Source: Methylopila sp. 73B
GTDB taxonomy: Bacteria > Pseudomonadota > Alphaproteobacteria > Rhizobiales > Methylopilaceae
DNA length: 64,000 bases
Assembly: GCF_000526315.1 (NCBI RefSeq)
Contig: NZ_JAFV01000001.1
Span: forward strand, 1,426,001 to 1,490,000
Reading direction: 5' to 3'
Under the pieces are notes generated by a model. The model was not told the DNA's origin. It worked only from the letters and a program-made list of their open reading frames with translations, and searched no databases. The position numbers and the translations under genes are program-made. The first letter of the stretch is position 1. Every line of letters begins with the position of its first letter. Shown piece after piece: positions 54,132 through 62,102 of the stretch.

Positions 54132-54776
54132 TCAGAGCGCGAACACGTCCTCGGCCGCAAAACCGGGGAGAACCGCCGCATGCGCGTCGAACGCCGGCGC
54201 CGCTCCAAGCTCCGCGCCGTTGCGGCGGAAGATGGTGGCCTTCGTCGGCCGCGTGCGGCCTGCGGCCGCGATGATCCGGCCGTGGGGCTTCAGCTGCGCG
54301 GCGAGAGCGCGAAGGCCGTCCTCGACCGCGCCGTCGATGAAGATCAGGTCGTAGGGCGCGCCGGCGGGCGCCCCGGCCGGCAGCGGCCCCTCGACCAGCG
54401 TCACGCCTTCGCCCGCAAGATTCGCCCGCGCCGCCGCCGCAAGCGCGGGATCGCTCTCGACCGCCGTCACCGTGGCGACGAGTCGCGACAGCACCGCGGC
54501 CGCATAGCCGAGCCCGGCCCCCACGACGAGCGCGGTTTCGCCCTCGCGCGGATCGGCGAGCTGCACGAGCTTGGCGAGGGTCATCGGGTCGAGCATCTCG
54601 CGGCCGCCGCCGAGCGGCGCGCGCGAATCGAGATAGGCGACGTCGCGGCGGCCGGCGGGCATGTAGTTTTCGCGCGGCGTCTCGGCGAAGGCGGCGATGA
54701 CCCGCGGATCGGTCACGTCCGCGACGCGGATCTGGCAATCGACCATGCCCTGCCTGAGGCGCGCGAAATCCGACAT
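54132..54776 (-). CDS. pcm: protein-L-isoaspartate O-methyltransferase
   Basis: 214 residues. SAM-dependent repair methyltransferase for isoaspartyl residues. MVDCQIRVADVTDPRVIAAFAETPRENYMP is the family's N-terminal block, LDPMTLAKLVQLADPREGETALVVGAGLGYAAAVLSRL holds the SAM site and YDLIFIDGAVEDGL is motif II. Upstream of tolC, same strand, 184 bp apart. A Pcm-TolC-PopZ-ValS order is common in alphaproteobacteria. The variant VVGAGLGYAAA in place of GTGSGY is normal for this alphaproteobacterial branch. Confidence 0.93.
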   Translation of the reverse strand: MSDFARLRQGMVDCQIRVADVTDPRVIAAFAETPRENYMPAGRRDVAYLDSRAPLGGGREMLDPMTLAKLVQLADPREGETALVVGAGLGYAAAVLSRLVATVTAVESDPALAAAARANLAGEGVTLVEGPLPAGAPAGAPYDLIFIDGAVEDGLRALAAQLKPHGRIIAAAGRTRPTKATIFRRNGAELGAAPAFDAHAAVLPGFAAEDVFAL

Positions 54777-54970
54777 GACGTCTCGTCTCCGAACGGTCCT
54801 GGCGCCGGGCCAGCCCCGCGCCGCGACGTTCTATCTGCGGCGCCGCGCCGCGTCAGGCAAGCGCGCCGCGTCATTCGCGTGTTGCGATGGCTCGACCTGC
54901 AGGCTATGGAGAGCCGCCGTTCCGCGAGCAGCATCCGCCGGGTCTCGAACCCCAGCCGCATCTCGCACGA

Positions 54971-55044
54971 GGCCACGTGGCGGAATGGTTACGCAGAGGA
55001 CTGCAAATCCTTGTATCCCGGTTCGATTCCGGGCGTGGCCTCCA
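54971..55044 (+). tRNA. tRNA-Cys (GCA)
   Basis: Cloverleaf folds by eye: acceptor GGCCACG (54971-54977) pairs with CGTGGCC; anticodon loop CTGCAAA with anticodon GCA; T-loop GGTTCGATTCC-type arm; discriminator T and genomically encoded CCA at 55042-55044. A U73 discriminator is expected for tRNA-Cys. Confidence 0.96.
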
Positions 55045-55183
55045 CTCTTCAGCGGCGCATCCGCCACAGTCTGTTGATCTCTCGACGACTACGCAGTTTC
55101 ACTCTCACCCGAATCGTCGTGCGTCCGTCATCCCCCCGTCTGCGGCCGCCACGTGCGCGGCCACTTCGGGGGATTTGGGACTT

Positions 55184-55657
55184 ATGCGCTTCGTTCTCGT
55201 CATCGCCGCGGCGGCCTCGCTCGCAGGCTGCGCCAGCATCACGCGCGGCTCCACCAACCAGATCACGGTCACGACGGAGCCGGCGGGGGCCAGCGTCCGC
55301 ACCTCGATGAACCACGGCTGCCCGACCAGCCCCTGCACCTTCACGGTCGGCCGCAAGGACGAATTCATCGTGACGGCCTCGAAGCCGGGCTACCGGGACG
55401 CCGCCATGCCGGTGAAGACGCGGATCGCAGGCTCCGGCGCGGCGGGCTTCGCGGGCAACGTGCTCGTCGGCGGCGTCATCGGCATGGGCGTCGACGCCGC
55501 GACCGGCGCCACGCTCGAGCATTATCCCAACCCCATCGTGCTCGCGCTGCAGCCCGAGGCGCCGGCCTCCGCGCCGGGGCCGCGCCGCAAGAAGGCGCCC
55601 GCCTCCGGGCCCGGCTCCAAGCCGGTCGCGCAGGCGGAAATCACGCCCGCGTCGTGA
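55184..55657 (+). CDS. small lipoprotein
   Basis: 157 residues. Lipobox ASLAGC with Cys16, then a beta-rich mature domain (ITVTTEPAGASVRTSMNHGCPTSPC, FTVGRKDEFIVTASKPGYRD, which looks PEGA-like) with two further cysteines, a glycine-rich hydrophobic stretch (AAGFAGNVLVGGVIGMGVDAATGATL) and a Pro/Ala/Lys-rich tail. Probably an outer- or inner-membrane lipoprotein of the 'translation initiation factor 2'-misannotated family in alphaproteobacteria; function unknown. Lies between the two tRNA genes. Confidence 0.85.
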   Translation: MRFVLVIAAAASLAGCASITRGSTNQITVTTEPAGASVRTSMNHGCPTSPCTFTVGRKDEFIVTASKPGYRDAAMPVKTRIAGSGAAGFAGNVLVGGVIGMGVDAATGATLEHYPNPIVLALQPEAPASAPGPRRKKAPASGPGSKPVAQAEITPAS

Positions 55658-55740
55658 CGTCGTCGCGAAAGCGGCTTGGCGCCCGGTCGAATCTTCTGCT
55701 ATAGGCGCGGCCTCCCGAGAGCGCGGCGCGCTTCTCGCGG

Positions 55741-55815
55741 TCCTCGGTAGCTCAGCGGTAGAGCCCTCGACTGTTAATCGAGTTGTCGCAGGTTCGAATC
55801 CTGCCCGGGGAGCCA
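55741..55815 (+). tRNA. tRNA-Asn (GTT)
   Basis: Acceptor TCCTCGG (55741-55747) pairs with CCGGGGA (55805-55811) with one G-T; anticodon stem CTCGA/TCGAG enclosing loop CTGTTAA with anticodon GTT; T-arm GCAGG/CCTGC; discriminator G and encoded CCA at 55813-55815. The gene ends 36 bp before a bidirectional terminator. Confidence 0.96.
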
Positions 55816-55850
55816 GTTTCAGACCAGGCGGTTGATCCGCTTCGCTCCAA

Positions 55851-55882
55851 ACATCCCCGGACGCCCGCGCGTCCGGGGATGT
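55851..55882. terminator. bidirectional terminator between tRNA-Asn and the HTH gene
   Basis: Perfect 13-bp inverted repeat ACATCCCCGGACG (55851-55863) and CGTCCGGGGATGT (55870-55882) with a 6-nt loop; AA precedes and TT follows, so it has short T-tracts in both directions. It lies between tRNA-Asn on the plus strand and the stop of the minus-strand HTH gene (55896). Confidence 0.8.
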
Positions 55883-55895
55883 TTGCGTTCGGGCC

Positions 55896-56660
55896 TCAAC
55901 GGAACAGCGCGAACCCCTCGCCCCTCACCCGGTCGAGCCGTTCGCGGCAGGCGGCGTAGGCGGCGTCGCCCGGGCGCACGCGGCCGAGCGGGGCGGCGCT
56001 CCAGTCGGTCTCCCGCACGAAGGCGATCGGCGCCGCGATCGGCGTGAGCTGCGAGCCGAGGCCGGCGAGCAGCGTCGACAGCACGCCGTACATCGCGCCG
56101 TCGATGGTGGGCCGCCCCACCGTGATGAGCCGGTGCTGCCCATGGCGGTTGGTGACGAGGTAGAGGTGGCCGGACTGGTGCGGCGCCGCCACCTCGCCGG
56201 ACTGCGCGTAGGGCGCGTCGAGCCGCTCCCGCTCCACGAACACGAGACGGCTGGCGTCGTCGCTCCAGAAGATGTCGGTGCGGTAGGCGTAGACGGCGTC
56301 GGCGTCTCCAAAGGAAGGCCGCAGCGTGAGGTAGGCGCCCTCGAGCCAGCGCACCGCGGGCCGGGAATAGGCGCCCAGCGAATCCGGCGCGGAGGCCTCG
56401 CCCTGGGCGGGCGCCGAGGTCTGCGCCGGACCCTCGCGCAACCGCACGCCGAGCGCGTCCTCGAGCCGGATGACGCTCGCCAGCGTGAAGGGACGGCGGC
56501 CGGACAGCGCCTTCTCCAGCGTCGAGATGCTGATGCGGGCGAGGTCGGCGAGCCCCTGCCGGGACATCCGCCGCAGCGCCAGCTCCTCGCGCACGCGGAG
56601 CGCCAGCGCCTGGGCCGCCGCGCCTACGATCTCCCCGTCCGCCCCCGGCGTTCCGTTCAT
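55896..56660 (-). CDS. HTH (XRE-type) regulator with C-terminal sensory-like domain
   Basis: 254 residues. N-terminal XRE helix-turn-helix: LALRRMSRQGLADLARISISTLEKALSGRRPF, about residues 28-62. The remaining about 160 residues form a distinct domain with a conserved-looking core (WLEGAYLTLRPSFGDADAVY, YRTDIFWSDDASRLVF, HQSGHLYLVTNRHGQHRLI, TVGRPTIDGAMYGVLSTLL) that I cannot name. The gene is divergent from the sortase substrate gene (177 bp between starts), so it is the obvious candidate regulator of that locus. ATG at 56660; a longer open frame to 56879 runs into the substrate gene. Confidence 0.78.
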   Translation of the reverse strand: MNGTPGADGEIVGAAAQALALRVREELALRRMSRQGLADLARISISTLEKALSGRRPFTLASVIRLEDALGVRLREGPAQTSAPAQGEASAPDSLGAYSRPAVRWLEGAYLTLRPSFGDADAVYAYRTDIFWSDDASRLVFVERERLDAPYAQSGEVAAPHQSGHLYLVTNRHGQHRLITVGRPTIDGAMYGVLSTLLAGLGSQLTPIAAPIAFVRETDWSAAPLGRVRPGDAAYAACRERLDRVRGEGFALFR

Positions 56661-56836
56661 ATCCGCACCGTTCCGCACAAAACCGCACACGCCGCGACAG
56701 TGCCGCGCCGCCGTCCGCCGGACAAGGCGGAGCGCGCCGGAAGCTTGCCGATCATCACGCTCGTGCGGCGCAGGTCCTCCGGGCACGACGGAGAGGCGGC
56801 CGATCGGGCCGCGATCCTCCATGCGGAGCGCCTGCG

Positions 56837-59098
56837 ATGTCCCTGCCCTGCCGTCCCTCCACCCCGTTCGGCGCCGCACGCCGTCCCGCCGCGGACCGGA
56901 CCCCGCCGCTGCGGCTCGACCACGGCCGCGCGTCCGTCCGGCGCTTCCTGATCGCGCTGGCGACGCTGTTCGTGGTGCTGGCGTCGAGCTTCGGCGGCCT
57001 GCTCGCCATGGCCGCCGGCGGCCGCGCCGCGGAGATCCCGGCCGTCTCGCCGGCGACGGCGCGGGCCGGCGCGCTGCTGCTGAAGGGCGCGACCCCGGGC
57101 GCCTATGTCGAAGCCCCCGCGGTGCGCGCGGACTACGACGTGACGGTCAGCGGCTCAACCCAGCGCACACGGGTGACGCAGGCCTTCGTCAACCCCGGCT
57201 CGGGCTGGATCGAGGGCGTCTATGTCTACCCGCTGCCGGAGAACGGCGCGGTGGACGCCATGCGGATGGTGGTCGGCGGCCGCGTGGTGGTGGCGGAGAT
57301 CAAGGAGCGCGCCGCGGCCAAGGCCGCCTACGAGCAGGCCAAGCGCGCGGGCCAGGCCGCCGCGCTGACCGAGCAGGAACGGCCGAACATGTTCACCAAC
57401 TCGGTCGCGAACATCGGGCCCGGCGAGACGGTCGTGGTTCAGATCGAGTACCAGGCGCCGGTGCGCCGCGACGGCGACGTGTCCTCGCTCCGCATCCCGC
57501 TGGTCGTCGGACCGCGCTACGCGCCGGCGGCGGCGGCGCAGGTCGAGACGGTCTCCGACGCCCCGTCCGAGACGGCGCGCGGCGGCGATCCCGTTCCGGA
57601 CCGCGACCGTGTCACGCCGCCCGTGCTCGACCCGGCGACCTCCGCGCCGAGGAATCCGGTGACGATCACCGTGCGGCTTCAGGCGGGCTTTCCCGTGGCG
57701 ACCATCGAAAGCGCGCACCACGCCGTCCACACGGAGGCCCCCGCCCCCGACCAGCGCGTGGTCACGCTCGACGGTCCCGTCGCCGCCGACCGCGACTTCG
57801 AGCTGAGCTGGACGTCGACGCCCGCCGCGGCGCCCTCCGTCGGCCTGTTCCGCGAGCGCGTCGGCGACGCCGACTACCTGCTGGCCTACGTCACGCCCCC
57901 CGCGGCGAAGGCGGCGCCGGTCGAGACGCCGCGCGAGGCGGTGTTCGTCATCGACAACTCCGGCTCCATGGGCGGCCCGTCGATGGCGCAGGCCAAGGCC
58001 AGCCTCGCCTTCGCCCTACGCCGCCTGAAGCCTGACGACCGGTTCAACGTGATCCGGTTCGACGACACCATGGACATGCTGTTCGCCGACGCGCTGCCCG
58101 CGACCGAGGCCAACGTGACGCGCGCGCTCCGCTTCGTCGAGGCGCTGCAGGCCCAGGGCGGCACGGAGATGCTGCCGGCGCTGAAGGCCGCGCTCAACGA
58201 TCCCCGTCCCGCCGACGAGCGCTTCCTGCGCCAGATCGTCTTCCTCACCGATGGCGCCGTGGCCGACGAACAGCGCATGTTCGACGCCATCGCCGCCGGC
58301 CGCGGCCGCAGCCGCCTGTTCATGGTCGGCATCGGCTCGGCTCCCAACAGCCACCTGATGAGCCGCGCGGCGGAGCTCGGCCGCGGGACCTTCACCCACA
58401 TCGGCTCGGCCGCGCAGGTCAAGGAGAACATGCGCGCGCTGTTCGGCAAGCTCGAGAGCCCGGCGGTCACCAACCTCTCGCTCGCGATCCCCGGCGGCGC
58501 GGCCGACATGACGCCCGCGGTTCTCCCGGACCTCTACCGCGGCGAGCCGCTGGTGATGGCCCTGCGCCTGCCGCGCGCCGAGGGCGCGATGGAGATCCGC
58601 GGGGCGATCGGCGGCCAGCCGTGGCGCGAGACGCTGAACCTCGCGGACGCGACGCCGGGCGCCGGCGTCTCCAAGCTCTGGGCGCGGCGCAAGATCGACG
58701 ACGCCGAGATCGCCCGCACGACCGCTGCGCTGACGCCGGACCAGGCCGACGCCGCCATCCTGCGGCTGGCGCTGGAGCACCACCTCGTCACCCGCCTCAC
58801 GAGCCTCGTGGCCGTGGACGCCACCCCGCGCCGCGCCGCCGACGCGCCGCTCGACCGCGCCGACGTGCCCCTCAACCTGCCGGCCGGCTGGGACTTCGAG
58901 ACGGTGTTCGGTCCGCGCGCGCCGGCCGCTCCCATGCGCTCCGCCGATCTCGGCGAACCCGTCGCCGTCGCCGCCGCGCAGGAGGTCTCCCTGCCGCAGA
59001 CGGCGACCGACGCCGAGCTGCGGCTGCTCGGGGGCCTCGGGCTGCTCGGCGCCGCCCTTCTGGTCGCCGTCTCCCGCCGGCGGGAGCGGCGCGCGTGA
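56837..59098 (+). CDS. sortase substrate with VIT and VWA domains (marine proteobacterial sortase target type)
   Basis: 753 residues. Signal-anchor segment (RRFLIALATLFVVLASSFGGLLAMAAG, about 36-60); a VIT domain (about 85-200; TQAFVNPGSGWIEGVYVYPLP is the core); a VWA domain (about 365-530) with complete metal site DNSGSM at 373-378; and a C-terminal sorting signal: LPQTAT (719-724), a hydrophobic helix (LLGGLGLLGAALLVAVS) and a RRRERRA tail. This is the organisation of the sortase target that accompanies class GN sortases in Gram-negative bacteria. The sortase gene overlaps its stop by 4 bp. Likely anchored in or beyond the inner membrane; target ligand unknown. Confidence 0.92.
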   Translation: MSLPCRPSTPFGAARRPAADRTPPLRLDHGRASVRRFLIALATLFVVLASSFGGLLAMAAGGRAAEIPAVSPATARAGALLLKGATPGAYVEAPAVRADYDVTVSGSTQRTRVTQAFVNPGSGWIEGVYVYPLPENGAVDAMRMVVGGRVVVAEIKERAAAKAAYEQAKRAGQAAALTEQERPNMFTNSVANIGPGETVVVQIEYQAPVRRDGDVSSLRIPLVVGPRYAPAAAAQVETVSDAPSETARGGDPVPDRDRVTPPVLDPATSAPRNPVTITVRLQAGFPVATIESAHHAVHTEAPAPDQRVVTLDGPVAADRDFELSWTSTPAAAPSVGLFRERVGDADYLLAYVTPPAAKAAPVETPREAVFVIDNSGSMGGPSMAQAKASLAFALRRLKPDDRFNVIRFDDTMDMLFADALPATEANVTRALRFVEALQAQGGTEMLPALKAALNDPRPADERFLRQIVFLTDGAVADEQRMFDAIAAGRGRSRLFMVGIGSAPNSHLMSRAAELGRGTFTHIGSAAQVKENMRALFGKLESPAVTNLSLAIPGGAADMTPAVLPDLYRGEPLVMALRLPRAEGAMEIRGAIGGQPWRETLNLADATPGAGVSKLWARRKIDDAEIARTTAALTPDQADAAILRLALEHHLVTRLTSLVAVDATPRRAADAPLDRADVPLNLPAGWDFETVFGPRAPAAPMRSADLGEPVAVAAAQEVSLPQTATDAELRLLGGLGLLGAALLVAVSRRRERRA

Positions 59099-59709
59099 CC
59101 CGGCGGCGGCTCCCGCTCAGGACGGCGCTCGTCGCCGTCCTGACGCTCTCAGGCCTGACGCTCGCGGCGCAGGGGCTGTGGATCCCCGCGAAGGCGGCGC
59201 TGGCGCAGGTCCTGCTCGACCGCGCCTTCGCCCGCACGCTGAGCGAAGGTCGGCCGGAAAAGGCCTGGGGTTGGGCGGACACCTGGCCGGTGGCGCGCAT
59301 CTCCGTCCCGCGGCTCGGCCGCAGCGCCGTGGCGCTGTCCGGCGTGAGCGGCGAGGCGCTGGCGTTCGGTCCGGGCTGGGCGCCCGGCACGCCCGAGGCC
59401 GGCGACGACGGCGTCGCGGTCTACGCCGCCCACCGCGACACGCATTTCGCCTTTCTCGCCGACCTCGTGGTCGGCGATGTGATCGAGGTGACGCGGCGCG
59501 ACGGCCGGAGGGCGCGGTACCGGATGACGGGCGCTCGCGTCGCATCGTGGGACCGATCCGGGATCGACCCGAACGCCGCCGGCCGCGGGCTGGCGCTGGC
59601 GACCTGCTGGCCCTTCGGCGCGCGCACCTCGGGGCCTCTGCGCTACGTCGTCGAGGCGACGGCGGTGGAGGACGCCCCGGTCACGGCCTCGGCGGAACGC
59701 CGTCCTTGA
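59095..59709 (+). CDS. class GN sortase
   Basis: 204 residues. N-terminal signal-anchor (LRTALVAVLTLSGLTLAAQGLW) and a sortase domain with the catalytic triad visible: His113 in YAAHRDTHF, Cys171 in LATCWPFG and Arg183 in GPLRYVV. The TCWPF motif is typical of class GN (Gram-negative) sortases. It would cleave the LPQTA(T) sorting signal of the protein encoded immediately upstream and transfer it to an amine acceptor that is not known in Gram-negatives. GTG start at 59095 overlaps the substrate stop (GTGA). The 3' end overlaps the convergent binding-protein gene by 29 bp. Confidence 0.93.
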   Translation: MTRRRLPLRTALVAVLTLSGLTLAAQGLWIPAKAALAQVLLDRAFARTLSEGRPEKAWGWADTWPVARISVPRLGRSAVALSGVSGEALAFGPGWAPGTPEAGDDGVAVYAAHRDTHFAFLADLVVGDVIEVTRRDGRRARYRMTGARVASWDRSGIDPNAAGRGLALATCWPFGARTSGPLRYVVEATAVEDAPVTASAERRP

Positions 59710-60478
59710 GCGCCGCTACGATGGCCTCGAGGCCGTCGGTGAGCGCGGCGGGACCCGGCTGGAGAATCAGCGGCGACTTGATCTCGAAGATGCGGCCGTC
59801 GCGCACCGCGGGGATCGCGTCCCAGCCGGGGCGCGCGCGGATCTTCGCGGGCGAGACCTTCTTCCCGCACCACGAGGCGAGGATCACGTCCGGCGCGGCG
59901 GCGATCACCGCCTCGGACGAGACGATCCGGTCCTTCGCCGCGGCGTTGCGCGCGAGGTCTGCGAAGACGTCCTCGCCGCCGGCGACCTCCACCAGTTCGG
60001 AAACCCAGCCGATGCCGCTGATCATCGGCTCGTCCCACTCCTCGAAATAGACCTTTGGCCGCGCCCGCCCCGCGACTTGCGCCCGCCGCGCCGCGAGGTC
60101 CGCGGCGTAGCCCTCCGCGAGGCGCTCGGCCCTGTCGCCCGCCCCGACGAGCGCGCCGACGCAGCGGATCATCGCGAGGACGCCCGCGACGTCCCTGTGG
60201 TTGAAGCCATGAACGCCGACACCAGCCCGCAGCAGCTCGGCCACGATCTCCGCCTGCAGGTCGGAGAAGGCGAACACGAGGTCGGGCGCGAGGGCGAGGA
60301 TCTTCGGGATGTCGGCGGAGGTGAACGCCGAAACCCGCGGTTTCTCGCGCCGCACCTGCGGAGGGCGGACGGCGTAGCCGGAGACTCCGACGATCCGCCT
60401 ATCCTCCCCCAGGAGGTAGAGCGTCTCCACCGTTTCCTCGGTCAGGCAGACGATCCGCTCCGGCGGAAAACAGCGCAT
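59681..60478 (-). CDS. BtuF-type periplasmic-binding-fold protein, orphan
   Basis: 265 residues. Cobalamin/iron-siderophore binding protein fold: RIVCLTEETVETLYLLGEDRRIVGVSGYAVRPPQ at the start, ILALAPDLVFAFSDLQAEIVAELLRAG and PDVILASWCGKKVS later. No signal peptide is visible at the chosen start (MRCFPPERIVC), which has GAGGCGAGGAG just ahead; the frame extends upstream to 60739 but overlaps phrB. No permease or ATPase gene adjoins and the lack of a signal peptide raises the possibility of a cytoplasmic ligand-binding protein. Confidence 0.82.
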   Translation of the reverse strand: MRCFPPERIVCLTEETVETLYLLGEDRRIVGVSGYAVRPPQVRREKPRVSAFTSADIPKILALAPDLVFAFSDLQAEIVAELLRAGVGVHGFNHRDVAGVLAMIRCVGALVGAGDRAERLAEGYAADLAARRAQVAGRARPKVYFEEWDEPMISGIGWVSELVEVAGGEDVFADLARNAAAKDRIVSSEAVIAAAPDVILASWCGKKVSPAKIRARPGWDAIPAVRDGRIFEIKSPLILQPGPAALTDGLEAIVAALKDGVPPRP

Positions 60479-60571
60479 CTCCTCGCCTCTTAAGGTTCGC
60501 GGCGCCTCGGGACGTGCGGCCAGACCTAGCGGAACCGCCGTTGCGGGACCAGCGGCGAGCCCTCCGGCGAC

Positions 60572-60601
60572 TGATCCGTCGCCCGCCAGCATCCGTAGGC
60601 T
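60572..60601 (+). promoter_or_regulatory. candidate ECF (RpoE/ChrR-type) promoter of the photolyase gene
   Basis: TGATCC (60572-60577) and TAGGCT (60596-60601) are 18 bp apart, 35 bp upstream of the ATG at 60636. TGATCC with an 18-bp spacer to a TA-starting -10 matches the promoter type used by the singlet-oxygen sigma factor RpoE of Rhodobacter sphaeroides. The consensus is from memory and the -10 is only partly similar. Confidence 0.45.
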
Positions 60602-60635
60602 TGGAAACTCCCCCACGTCCCGCCCGCGGAGTCCG

Positions 60636-62102
60636 ATGCCCTCGTCCGGAAAGCCCTCGTCCTGCGCGCTCGTGTGGTTCCGCGAGGATCTGCGCCTCGC
60701 CGACAATCCCGCGCTCCGCGCCGCATTGGACTCGGGCAAGCCTGTGCTCGGCCTCTATGTCTTCGACGACGCCACCTCGGGCCAGCGGCCGCTCGGCGGG
60801 GCCTCGCGCTGGTGGCTCGCCCAATCGCTGCGCGCGCTTGCGAAGGAGTGCGCGGCGATCGGCCTTCCCTTCGTCATCCGCCGGGGCAAGACCGCCGAGG
60901 TCGTGCCCGCCGCCGTCGATGAGGCCGGAGCCGATACGGTGCTGTGGAACCGGCGCTACGTCGCGGCGGAAAACCAGATCGACGCGGCTCTCAAGGAAAG
61001 CCTGCGCAAGGACGGCCGCGAGGTCGAGAGCTTCAACGCGCGCCTGATGTTCGAGCCTTGGGAGGTCACGTCCAAAGCCGGAGGGCCGCTGAAGGTCTAT
61101 TCGCCGTTCTGGCGCGCCTGCATGGCGAAGGGCGAACCGCGGGCGCCGCTGCCGAAGCCGCGCAAGGGCGAGATCACCGCGGGGCCGGCGCTGAAGGGAC
61201 TGACGGTCGACGACCTTGGCCTGGAGCCGACGACGCCCGACTGGGCCGGCGGGCTGCGGGAGGCCTGGACGCCGGGGGAGACCGGCGCGCGCGAGGCGCT
61301 GACGGCGTTCATCGACCACGGCCTGCGCGGCTACGCGGAGGGCCGCAACCGGCCGGACCAGCCGCACGTGTCGCGCATGTCGCCCCATCTGCGGTTCGGC
61401 GAGGTGAGCCCCTATCAGCTGTGGCATGCGGTCGAGCGCGCAAAGGCCGAGGGCGACGCGACGGCGACGGACGTCGAGAAGTTTCGCTCGGAGCTCGGGT
61501 GGCGGGAGTTCTCGTATCACCTGCTCCACAGCAACCCGGACCTCGCCACAGAGAACTTCAATGCGCGGTTCGACGCCTTTCCCTGGAAAACCCCGGACCC
61601 CGCGCACCGGAAGGCCTGGCGGAAGGGCCTGACCGGCTTTCCGATCGTGGACGCGGGCATGCGGCAGCTCTGGACCACGGGCTGGATGCACAACCGGGTG
61701 CGGATGCTGTGCGCTTCGTTCCTGATCAAGGACCTCATGATCGACTGGCGCGAGGGCGAGGACTGGTTCTGGGACACGCTCGTCGACGCCGACCCGGCTA
61801 ACAATTCCGCGAGCTGGCAGTGGGTGGCGGGATCCGGCGCCGACGCGGCGCCGTACTTCCGGGTGTTCAACCCCTCGCTTCAGGGGAAGAAGTTCGACCC
61901 GCAGGGAGACTATGTGCGCGCCCTCGTCCCTGAGTTGAAGGACGTCCCTGCGAAGCACATCCACGAGCCGTGGGACGCGCCGCGCGAGGTTCTCGAGCGC
62001 GCCGGCGTGACCCTGGGCGAGACCTACCCCCAGCGCATCGTCGACCATGACGCCGCGCGCGACGCCGCCCTGAAAGCCTTCGGCCGGATCAAAGACCGAT
62101 GA
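60636..62102 (+). CDS. phrB: deoxyribodipyrimidine photolyase
   Basis: 488 residues. DNA photolyase N-domain (ALVWFREDLRLADNPALRAAL, VLGLYVFDDA) and FAD-binding C-domain (LRFGEVSPYQLWHAVERA, FREFSYHLLH-like WREFSYHLLHSNPD, LWTTGWMHNRVRML and the NNSASWQWVAGSGADAAPYFRVFNP block). Class I CPD photolyase using blue light to split cyclobutane dimers. ATG at 60636. Its stop overlaps the next gene start by 4 bp (ATGA), giving an operon with the flavin oxidoreductase and DUF1365. Confidence 0.95.
   Translation: MPSSGKPSSCALVWFREDLRLADNPALRAALDSGKPVLGLYVFDDATSGQRPLGGASRWWLAQSLRALAKECAAIGLPFVIRRGKTAEVVPAAVDEAGADTVLWNRRYVAAENQIDAALKESLRKDGREVESFNARLMFEPWEVTSKAGGPLKVYSPFWRACMAKGEPRAPLPKPRKGEITAGPALKGLTVDDLGLEPTTPDWAGGLREAWTPGETGAREALTAFIDHGLRGYAEGRNRPDQPHVSRMSPHLRFGEVSPYQLWHAVERAKAEGDATATDVEKFRSELGWREFSYHLLHSNPDLATENFNARFDAFPWKTPDPAHRKAWRKGLTGFPIVDAGMRQLWTTGWMHNRVRMLCASFLIKDLMIDWREGEDWFWDTLVDADPANNSASWQWVAGSGADAAPYFRVFNPSLQGKKFDPQGDYVRALVPELKDVPAKHIHEPWDAPREVLERAGVTLGETYPQRIVDHDAARDAALKAFGRIKDR

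Noticed and set aside
54971-59709. tRNA-anchored genomic island carrying the sortase locus
   Set aside because: Two tRNA genes lie nearby, but I see no integrase, no direct repeat of a tRNA 3' end and no obvious shift in base composition.
60479-60635. Possible cobalamin riboswitch upstream of the BtuF-like gene
   Set aside because: On the minus strand a CCCGCAAC segment is present, but I find no B12 box and no other conserved elements in order, and the space (157 bp) is tight.
60478-60739. Upstream extension of the BtuF-like gene to 60739
   Set aside because: It would overlap the phrB start and the promoter candidate and adds a Ser/Arg/Gly-rich stretch that is not a signal peptide.
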